Part shown: positions 9,302 to 15,896 of the stretch, piece after piece | How positions within the stretch are numbered: position 1 is the stretch's first letter | Layout of the letters: every line of letters begins with the position of its first letter | DNA from: CBDDBX01 sp965225955 | GTDB lineage: Bacteria > Acidobacteriota > Aminicenantia > UBA2199 | Length of the DNA: 45,514 bases | Direction: 5' to 3' | Assembly: GCA_965225955.1 (NCBI GenBank) | Contig: CBDDBX010000035.1 | Location: 1-45,514, forward strand | Notes under the pieces: generated by a model | Databases searched by the model: none | What the model saw: only the letters and a program-made list of their open reading frames with translations | Told to the model about the DNA's origin: nothing | Translations under genes and position numbers: made by a program

Positions 9302-10291
9302 TTAATCTTTTAACTCTATTACTCTGTTATAGGTCAACAGCAGGTTCTTATATTTAAGAAGATGTCCTCCTAACCTGGATTTATCGCTGGTCTGATACTT
9401 TTTGATCAATTCACCAGAATCAGTAGCATAGCTATTCAAGCCTCCCCACCTGTCACTAATAAGTACCTGTTTATCTGATACTGTAAACCCGAGCAGAGGC
9501 GGACGTAATGATATCTGAGTTCCCCTTTTATCATTGTAGCCACTGAAAGCAGCCTTTCCGTTCTTATTAGGAGTGCTTATATAACTTAAATCCTTTACCC
9601 AGAGAACTTCTCCTCTACGATTCAGTTTTGTCAGAGTAGCTTGTAATCTATGTAGTACAAAAATATCTTCAGTATCATCCCCCATAACTTCAAACTCAGT
9701 ACAATAGGCAAAACCTTTGAGGTTCTCAACAGGATCTGCATTGGAAATACTCAGTATATTCTTTACAACACCACCCTCTGAATTGTAGATAGTAATCCCG
9801 GTTTTATGCTTCTTATTAATGTTTTTAATAAAAATCTCCTCTTTCGCATTAACTGCCATAGAATTGAGATTATTTGGATGTAACCCCTCTGTGGCACATT
9901 TAAATTCTCTTATGCATTTACCATCAGTTACATCAAATATCTTTACTCCTCTGAAACCAAAATCATAGACAAAAAGTTTATTATTAACTACAGCCATGGA
10001 TACTGGCATCTCCAGTTCCCCAGGTCCCTGACCTTCTCCTGATATAGTTCTTATCAGCTTGAAATTTTCTGAATCAATTTTAAACACATGAGTTGGAGAT
10101 TTAGTAAGCAGATAAATACTCCCCTTTTTATCTTTAGTGAATCCTTTTATAAACTTATAATAGATGTTGTCTGCTTCTAAAACATCCTCAAGTTGCCTGC
10201 TTTTCCCAACATCCATAATAATCGGCTTATTAATAGTTTTTTCACTAAACAACAGACTACCAAACATTACAACAAGCAATATAATCCTCAT
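9302..10291 (-). CDS. exported six-bladed beta-propeller protein
   Basis: 329 residues with an N-terminal signal sequence (MRIILLVVMFGSLLFSE). The body has repeating blade strands; blade 2 carries ISGEGQGPGELEMPVSMAVV followed by KLFVYDFGFRGVKIFD, the hallmark of the six-bladed propeller family common in Bacteroidetes and candidate phyla (DUF5128/BF2992-like). These are thought to bind ligands or partners outside the inner membrane; no enzyme function is shown. The start ATG overlaps the upstream stop by 4 bases, and GAAGGAG precedes it, so it is translationally coupled to the CxxC protein. Paralogues lie at 19673 and 38325. Confidence 0.85.
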   Translation of the reverse strand: MRIILLVVMFGSLLFSEKTINKPIIMDVGKSRQLEDVLEADNIYYKFIKGFTKDKKGSIYLLTKSPTHVFKIDSENFKLIRTISGEGQGPGELEMPVSMAVVNNKLFVYDFGFRGVKIFDVTDGKCIREFKCATEGLHPNNLNSMAVNAKEEIFIKNINKKHKTGITIYNSEGGVVKNILSISNADPVENLKGFAYCTEFEVMGDDTEDIFVLHRLQATLTKLNRRGEVLWVKDLSYISTPNKNGKAAFSGYNDKRGTQISLRPPLLGFTVSDKQVLISDRWGGLNSYATDSGELIKKYQTSDKSRLGGHLLKYKNLLLTYNRVIELKD

Positions 10292-11157
10292 AAGTCAACT
10301 CCTTCTTCTCTGTTTACAATCCTGATGATCCCTGCCTTTTTAGATGTTATAGTTGAGAGAAGATCAAAATGGTCATAGAAATCTATTAGCACAGGTATCT
10401 TAAGACTATAAATAATTGTAGCTATATCATGCCGGAAGATATCTGCCGGGAAAATAAGAATACCCTGCTTTTTACTATATAGATCAGCTTTATCCAGTAG
10501 CTGTTTAAGGTTTCTGAGTTTACACTCAACACATCCGGCAACACCCAGATAAAGACTACGATAGCTCTTCAGGCTCTTAATTTGTATAAATCCATCTTTC
10601 TTTACATCATAGAACCTGAGATCTGTTTCATTCAGTTTATTAACTACTCTTTTTTTCAATTCAGGTACAGAAATCGCATAATCTTTATAGGTGAGTTCAG
10701 GGTATAAGATCTTATTAATCCCCCAATTAATACTTCTTAGATTTCTGAAAAGCTTCACTTCCTTAACTTTTCTTTTATTAAGAAGTATGTAGTAGCCTTG
10801 AGGAGCATTGTCATAGTTTCCATCTCTGTAGAAAATACTTACCTGACCCTGGCTCTCACTATTATTAACAACAATGATATCCAGATCTTTCTGGAAGCTG
10901 GCTTCAACTTTCTCCAGTAATATCTGATCTCTGAAAGTCGATGGTTTATTAAAAATAACAATCAGGCTAGATATGTTATTAAACTGTACTTTCTGGCTAT
11001 TTTGCAGATACTCAATAAATTTAGTTGGTACATTACCGTATTCAATTCTGAACTCTTGTCTATTATCAAACCAATACAGCCTACCTATGATTATGCAACA
11101 GATTATACCAATCAGGGCAATATTTAATAATGATGCTTTTCGTTTTACAATTCTCAT
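10288..11157 (-). CDS. membrane-anchored CxxC protein, possibly thioredoxin-like
   Basis: 289 residues from the ATG at 11157, chosen because AGGAGAG lies just before it; an ATG 24 bases earlier has no ribosome-binding site. One N-terminal membrane segment (LLNIALIGIICCIIIGRLYW) would leave the rest outside the inner membrane. The C-terminal part contains SLYLGVAGCVECKLRNLKQL, then GILIFPADIF and IPVLIDFYDHF. A strand, CxxC, helix, strand pattern suggests a thioredoxin-like fold, but I cannot confirm the family. The N-terminal part has a similar strand (SSLIVIFNKPS) without cysteines and could be a degenerate second copy. It leads the operon with the propeller and Cys-rich peptide, whose cysteines are obvious possible substrates. 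Confidence 0.65.
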   Translation of the reverse strand: MRIVKRKASLLNIALIGIICCIIIGRLYWFDNRQEFRIEYGNVPTKFIEYLQNSQKVQFNNISSLIVIFNKPSTFRDQILLEKVEASFQKDLDIIVVNNSESQGQVSIFYRDGNYDNAPQGYYILLNKRKVKEVKLFRNLRSINWGINKILYPELTYKDYAISVPELKKRVVNKLNETDLRFYDVKKDGFIQIKSLKSYRSLYLGVAGCVECKLRNLKQLLDKADLYSKKQGILIFPADIFRHDIATIIYSLKIPVLIDFYDHFDLLSTITSKKAGIIRIVNREEGVDL

Positions 11158-11184
11158 AACTCTCCTGTTAAAACAGTTCATCGT

Positions 11185-11281
11185 AAAGTCTTTTTAAACA
11201 AAAAAAGACTTGTACCCCTTACACTTACCTTACTTTTTCATAAACAAATAGAATATAAAGCAAGTTAACTTACAAAGTCAA
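11185..11281 (-). promoter_or_regulatory. promoter and 5' hairpin of the CxxC/propeller/Cys-rich operon
   Basis: On the minus strand TTGACT (11276-11281) and TATATT (11252-11257) are 18 bases apart. Downstream, AAGTCTTTTT and AAAAAGACTT can pair around a short loop (about 11185-11211) shortly before the first gene. A hairpin in this place could control entry of ribosomes or act as an attenuator; this is inference. Confidence 0.5.
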
Positions 11282-11339
11282 GCAATAACCTTGATTTTTT
11301 TAAAACACAACTCACAAATTACTATCAAATCAACTTAAA

Positions 11340-12010
11340 GAAGATATAAACGCAAATACGCACCTAAAAAGATGCTAATTAGCACAAAATTTCTCTCTAC
11401 AAATTGAAATGTAAAGATACTATAGAAGATGGGGGTCGCCGGGCGACCCCCCGCTTTTATCTAGCATTTTAGCTCTGAAGATGGTAAGCGAAGCGTTAAT
11501 CTGAAATTTCAGAAAAGATGGGAGCAACCGAGGAACACAGGTTGTCACTTCCTGAAAAGAATGTAAAGGGTAATAAAGAATGAACGCGAATGCACGCTAA
11601 ACAAAACCGCTAATTAACGCGAATTTTTTTATCTACACATTGGAATGTAAATCCCAGATCGTTAGCGGAATCTTTTATTTTTTTCTGGTTCCATAGTTTT
11701 AATCAAACCCGCGCTTACCGCCCTAAGTGGAGAGAGGAATGTAAAGGAGGTAGTGATTTTATAACAAGTCAAACGTATCTTATATTCATACTGTAGCAGC
11801 AGGGATAAAGATTGAATAGCAGAAATCCCCTCCTTCTCCGCAGGAGTAGTGAGCTTGCGAACAACGACTAGTAGCGGAGATGGGAGCAAGCGACAGCTTG
11901 TCACTTTGTTCATAAAAAAGGAGGGGTGTCTGGTACTCCAGACGGGGTGGTATTAGAAAGTCCACCACCATTTAAGACAGATTATTCTAATAACATACTG
12001 GAATGTAAAG
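11340..12010. repeat. repeat-rich intergenic island
   Basis: About 840 bases without a convincing gene lie between the operon start and the TOPRIM remnant. Contents: copies of CGCTAAT/CGCGAAT-type dispersed repeat at 11345-11385 and 11582-11630; five copies of a GAATGTAAA-type word near 11406, 11558, 11642, 11736 and 12000; a GC-rich palindrome at 11431-11452; and two related hairpin units at 11517-11550 and 11879-11906, both opening GATGGGAGCAA and closing TTGTCACTT. Short open frames across it are repetitive and lack start signals. Confidence 0.7.
11431..11452. repeat. GC-rich palindrome
   Basis: GGGGGTCGCC and GGCGACCCCC form an almost uninterrupted inverted repeat around a single base, set in DNA of about 30% G+C. 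A TTTTAT follows on the plus strand, so it could terminate transcription, but no gene ends nearby on that strand. It may be a REP-like dispersed hairpin. Confidence 0.6.
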
Positions 12011-12020
12011 GGGATATCTA

Positions 12021-12140
12021 TCACGACCTCATCAAGCTTAGTTCTGTTTTCTTATTCTGTTCAAAAAAGTTCTTCTCAATATTTTTTACAATATCTTTTT
12101 CTGTTTTACCTTCAAAAACCAGAAGAACAATATCACTCAT
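12021..12140 (-). pseudogene. truncated TOPRIM/RloB-like partner of the ATPase
   Basis: The ATG at 12138-12140 overlaps the end of the ATPase gene by 8 bases, the usual arrangement for a coupled second gene. The 39 codons begin SDIVLLVFEGKTEKDIVKNI, which matches the first strand and the E-G-x-T-E signature of TOPRIM-type effectors (RloB, DUF4276, DUF4435 and OLD-like partners). The frame ends at 12021, where one of the GAATGTAAAGG repeat copies begins. A full partner would be 200 or more residues, so most of the gene is gone, apparently replaced by repeat DNA. Confidence 0.6.
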
Positions 12141-13278
12141 CAAATACTCCGGCTCTATACATCTTCTCAATGTTGTGTGCTTTTCTGAGCTCTTTTTCCG
12201 TAAATGAGAACATAGGTTTTATCTTCTCTTCATCCATTAGAAAATAGCAATCAGGTCTTAACAAATCATTACTCATTATTGAGGTATTATGAGTTGTAAA
12301 GATAACCTGAGCATTCATATCTCTCATGCTTCTAACAATGTTTTTTGCTACTTTCTGGTGGTAGAAAGCATCAAATTCATCAATAAAAATAAGAGCTTTC
12401 TGATTGTTATCACCTGAACTGTTCTTTTTCAGATAATCTATGCGTTCTTCCATAAGTATTGTATTAAGAAAAAAGTGAAAAAGAGCCATTGTTCCTGTAG
12501 AAGCTATTTGTGAAAATTCTACTTTCTTATCACCAAAAACAAAATGGAGTAACTCTCTGCCATCTCTTTTAGAAAATTTCAGTTTGCATTTAACTTCAGA
12601 AGCATTAAGAAAGTTTTCAAACTCTTTTAGTTTGTTATACTCAACAAGAATTTCTGAAAAACTTGCCGGATCAACAATTACAGAGCCATATGACTCTATC
12701 GTACTTGACATAACCATGTTATTTATGAAGCTATAGAATGCTTCGAATAGTTTATTATTGCTATCCTCAGTATCCAGAACAGTATTATTTTTCACATATT
12801 TTATTACTGAAATATCAGAATCCTTCATATCCCGATTCAGATTTTCTGCACCCATCAAGTTTACTATAGCCTTATTTCCATTCTCTCTTTTAAGAGCTAC
12901 CAGTATTTCTCCATCTGCTTTTAAAGTTTCATAACTAAATTTCTCAACGCTGGTTTTTCCATAACTGTACTCAACTTCATGTTTTCCAAACTGAAAAAGA
13001 TAGGTGAACTCCACATGCTCATCTTCAAGAAATGCATTCTTATAATTACTCTTATATTTCTCTATTATTTTATAATCCGTTAAGTGAGTATGAATATCAA
13101 ATAGTGCCAATCTTAAGTTGGATTTTCCGCATCCATTGGGGCCATATATCACAGCAGTTGAAACTATTCCGTTCTCAACACACTGCTGATTAAACTCATA
13201 GTTCTTCATATCTGAAAGATCCAGTTCAAACCAATCTTTAAAATTCTTAAAATTTCTTACTCTAAATTTTTTAAGCAT
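12133..13278 (-). CDS. AAA ATPase of the overcoming-lysogeny/RloA type
   Basis: 381 residues. It starts MLKKFRVRNFKNF, the usual opening of SMC-like AAA15/AAA21 ATPases. Walker A is VIYGPNGCGKSN (about residues 43-54), Walker B is ALIFIDEFDAF, and the switch histidine follows in FTTHN. The middle is a long insert, as expected for this class. Such ATPases pair with TOPRIM or other nucleases in abortive-infection systems (RloAB, AbiL, PARIS-like). Here the partner is only a 39-codon remnant, so the system is probably defective unless the ATPase acts alone. The start is preceded by GGTGGAG. Confidence 0.85.
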   Translation of the reverse strand: MLKKFRVRNFKNFKDWFELDLSDMKNYEFNQQCVENGIVSTAVIYGPNGCGKSNLRLALFDIHTHLTDYKIIEKYKSNYKNAFLEDEHVEFTYLFQFGKHEVEYSYGKTSVEKFSYETLKADGEILVALKRENGNKAIVNLMGAENLNRDMKDSDISVIKYVKNNTVLDTEDSNNKLFEAFYSFINNMVMSSTIESYGSVIVDPASFSEILVEYNKLKEFENFLNASEVKCKLKFSKRDGRELLHFVFGDKKVEFSQIASTGTMALFHFFLNTILMEERIDYLKKNSSGDNNQKALIFIDEFDAFYHQKVAKNIVRSMRDMNAQVIFTTHNTSIMSNDLLRPDCYFLMDEEKIKPMFSFTEKELRKAHNIEKMYRAGVFDE

Positions 13279-13629
13279 ACTCCACCTGCCCTGTTTTCTC
13301 CGATAAGGTTAATATACATAGATCAGATCTGCTTTTCAAGAGTTGCCGTAAAAAAATTACGACAACTTTAATTTTAAACAAAATTACTATCTAACAATTA
13401 TCATAATAAAATAAAAACAAGCATGAGAGCTCTTTTAATTCTTCGACCATAACATCAGAACGCGAATAAACGCTAATTAAAGCGAATTTTTCTTTATAAA
13501 TTGGAATGTAAATTGCAAAAACCTTCATGATTCAGGTTTTCACACAGCTTTCTAATCTCACCATACTGGTAATTTATCTTAACCTGTCAAAGGTTTTTAA
13601 AAGGTGTGAACATCAACCCCTTACCGTTT
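13279..13629. repeat. intergenic stretch with a dispersed repeat copy
   Basis: No gene is visible between the ATPase start and the YhcH stop. At about 13458-13515 lies a copy of the CGCGAATAAACGCTAATT-type repeat followed by AAATTGGAATGTAAATTGC, closely matching 11582-11655. The remainder is AT-rich and would hold the ATPase promoter; I cannot pick one out with confidence. Confidence 0.5.
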
Positions 13630-14082
13630 TTACTGATTCACTGCTATTTTTACTATAACTTTATGGAGTTTTTTATCTGATATCATCGGAAGATGTGCAT
13701 CATGAGGAAAAAACATGGCAAAGTGATTGCTTTTTACAGGTATAAAAAGTTCCGCTTCATCCTTAAAGAACCCCAGATCTTTAGCCTCATCAAACTCTCC
13801 CAAAGGCTCCTCACAATCACAAAGAGCCTTCCAGCCCATACTATCAACTCCATCAAGAACCAGCTGAATATCTATATATTTCCTGTGAAATTCCAGTTGT
13901 GCATCTTCTGATTTTCTTCCATTCTCATTCACAATGGTAGCAAAAACCGACTTTCCATCAATATCATACACTCCGGGTTTCAGTTCTCTGAGATCAGCTC
14001 TTTTAAGAAAATCCGCTGCTTTTTTAAAGCCCCCATTCAGGAGGCTGTACCTTTCTATATTTTCAAGTTTTCCAAGAATCAT
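13630..14082 (-). CDS. YhcH/YjgK/YiaL family protein
   Basis: 150 residues, the normal length of this cupin-like family (DUF386). Recognisable phrases are EFHRKYIDIQLVLDG, with the metal-ligand histidine, and NHFAMFFPHDAHLPMI near the C-terminus, with two more histidines. Members bind a metal in a beta-jelly-roll; some are linked to sialic acid or sugar breakdown, with YhcH and EbgC named as examples. Substrate here is unknown. It follows the acid phosphatase gene with a 3-base gap and is probably cotranscribed with it. Confidence 0.9.
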   Translation of the reverse strand: MILGKLENIERYSLLNGGFKKAADFLKRADLRELKPGVYDIDGKSVFATIVNENGRKSEDAQLEFHRKYIDIQLVLDGVDSMGWKALCDCEEPLGEFDEAKDLGFFKDEAELFIPVKSNHFAMFFPHDAHLPMISDKKLHKVIVKIAVNQ

Positions 14083-14085
14083 TTT

Positions 14086-14907
14086 CTACTTTTTATATTT
14101 AAATTTCTTCAGAAGTTCCAACCTTATTTTATGTTTCTCTGCCGAACTCAGTTTTGAACTGTAGAGAGCACTCTCCCAGCTTCCGTAGGCAGGGTTTGGA
14201 AGAACAATGAACCTGTCTCCAAATTCAGAGCGTCTCTTATCTGTCATTTCACTTCTACCAGCAGAATTTTTTACATCAAAAACCTCTGAAAAATCCCCCA
14301 GATTATCCCCCATTAAGAGAACTATTCTATACCCCATTGCAGCAGCTCTTTCTCTACGGCCCTTTTTACTTGAAGTATCATTTTTCAGATGAACAAACTC
14401 ATTTTCAACTTTTGGGAACCCCAGTTTTTTGAGATTGTTAATAGTGGACTCTCTGACACTGAATTTTCCTGGTTTCTCACTTCTGTTACTAATATAGAAT
14501 ACTACTCCCCCGCTGTTTACCACATAGTTAAGAAACTCTACAGCTCCAGGTAATGCCACAGCCTCTTTTGAATCACACCACTCTTTCCAGGTAGCAGGAG
14601 TATAAGTCCTGTCAGTTCCGATCTTTGCAGCATCATAAGGGCTGTTATCAATAATAGTCTCATCAATATCTACAACAATACACCTCTTCCCCGCTTCTTT
14701 ATCCATATCCCATCTGAGTTTAGCTATGTTAAAAGCCTGATAACAGAGAGCTCTGTACTCAGCAGCCTGCTGCATCCAGGTTATTGTAAGCAGTGACTCA
14801 TCATTAAGATCTTTCTGAGTGAATCCCTTTTCTGCAGGAGCACACCCACTAAACAACATAGTCAATAAAATTGACAATATCAAAGCATGTAATTTAAACC
14901 TTCTCAT
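14086..14907 (-). CDS. acid phosphatase lipoprotein, e(P4)-type 5'-nucleotidase family
   Basis: 273 residues from the ATG at 14907, chosen because AAGGAGAAG lies just upstream; an open extension of 20 codons upstream lacks such a site. The start gives a lipoprotein signal ending LFSGC. The HAD class C motif is VVDIDETIIDNSPY with the nucleophile and general-acid aspartates, then FYISNRSE and LLMGDNLGDFSE. Haemophilus e(P4) dephosphorylates NMN and nucleotides at the outer membrane, and the fold here is the same. It is cotranscribed with the YhcH gene. Confidence 0.92.
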   Translation of the reverse strand: MRRFKLHALILSILLTMLFSGCAPAEKGFTQKDLNDESLLTITWMQQAAEYRALCYQAFNIAKLRWDMDKEAGKRCIVVDIDETIIDNSPYDAAKIGTDRTYTPATWKEWCDSKEAVALPGAVEFLNYVVNSGGVVFYISNRSEKPGKFSVRESTINNLKKLGFPKVENEFVHLKNDTSSKKGRRERAAAMGYRIVLLMGDNLGDFSEVFDVKNSAGRSEMTDKRRSEFGDRFIVLPNPAYGSWESALYSSKLSSAEKHKIRLELLKKFKYKK

Positions 14908-15301
14908 AATCTTCTCCTTAATCCAGATACTGTTAATTGTAGAATGTAATGAGAAAACCAGCAACAACTATCTTGATAATATGCAAAAACTACCCTTCAT
15001 ATATTGTAAAATTTCATCCGGGGAAACAGTATATTTGAGTATAAAGTCAGACAGTAGCCCTTTTCAAATGAGAGTCGTAAAGCTGAGTCTGTTTCACAGA
15101 GAAGAGGGAAATTGTTCCTGAACTACCAGGAGAACTAAACGCTAATACACGCTAATGGATACTAATTTTAATGATTTAGAAACAGATCTTCTTTTATAAG
15201 TTCCCTATAAATTCACTTTCGCGTTTATTAGCGTCTTATATTGGCGTCTATTCGCGGTTAAAAAAAGAACTGAACGCCAATACACGCTAATGAACCCTAA
15301 T
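14908..15301. repeat. intergenic stretch with solo copies of the CGCTAAT-type element
   Basis: From about 15133 a left-type end (AACGCTAATACACGCTAATG) is followed about 55 bases later by the opposite end (GCGTTTATTAGCGTCTTATA, then TATTCGCGGTTA) finishing near 15260. A second left-type end at about 15268 runs directly into the stop codon of the next gene at 15302. This is the same terminal-repeat pair that bounds the GxxExxY element at 23370, but with an unrelated short interior. 14908-15130 holds no gene I can support. Confidence 0.7.
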
Positions 15302-15688
15302 CTACTTTCCCATTACTCTGTTTCTGAAATTTTCTGTTTTTTCGCAGGTATGAACTGTTATCAATTTGCAGTTCTCAACCATTGAAAAATCCCCGCAAAC
15401 AGTTACTTCAACACCTTTACCTTTATAAGATTCCAGTTTCTTCTTAATCTCTATGCTGCCACTTTTCAGTCTTATATACTCTTTTTTAGCCCCAAGAACT
15501 CTTCTACTGGAAAATACCGGAGTATCCATTTTAAACTCTGCCCCATCCATACAGATACTCATACTCCCTTCAAGAGCCAGAATCAGACCTGTCAGGCAAA
15601 TAGGTGTCCTCTTCTGCTCTTTCTTTTCAGCCAGACTGAATCCTGTTAAAGCAAATAGTGATACAATAAATGCGATAAATAGTTTCAT
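15302..15688 (-). CDS. exported protein of unknown function
   Basis: 128 residues with a clear signal peptide (MKLFIAFIVSLFALTGFSLA). The mature part is short and beta-rich, with five cysteines (PICLTG, SMSICMDG, VTVCGD, ENCKL, VHTCEK) and GKGVEVTVCGDFS, which could be an OB-like barrel. I do not recognise a family. AGGAGGG precedes the start. The stop codon directly adjoins a dispersed-repeat end, so the last codons may have been altered by insertion. Confidence 0.7.
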   Translation of the reverse strand: MKLFIAFIVSLFALTGFSLAEKKEQKRTPICLTGLILALEGSMSICMDGAEFKMDTPVFSSRRVLGAKKEYIRLKSGSIEIKKKLESYKGKGVEVTVCGDFSMVENCKLITVHTCEKTENFRNRVMGK

Positions 15689-15822
15689 AAATCCCTCCTG
15701 ATGACTCTACCCACTCAAACTCAACTTACTCAAATATTATATGTCAACAGGAGGTATTTTGCTATCTTCCTGTAAAAACAGATTGCTGATTAAAAAGTGT
15801 CTGCTGTAACCACAAATCACTT

Positions 15823-15896
15823 ATTGTTCATTAGTGTGTATTAGAGATGGTTCAGCATTTGTTTTGTTAACCACCAATAGACACTAATGGACACCA
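15823..15896. repeat. dispersed repeat at the 3' end of the kinase gene
   Basis: The stretch has the form TTCATTAGTGTGTATTAGAG, a spacer, then CCACCAATAGACACTAATGG, a looser relative of the CGCTAAT repeats. It overlaps the last codons and stop of the kinase gene. The region 15689-15822 contains no gene. Confidence 0.5.

Noticed and set aside
11662..11971. Two minus-strand frames of 83 and 61 codons in the intergenic island
   Set aside because: They overlap each other and repeat units, have low-complexity composition and no start signals.
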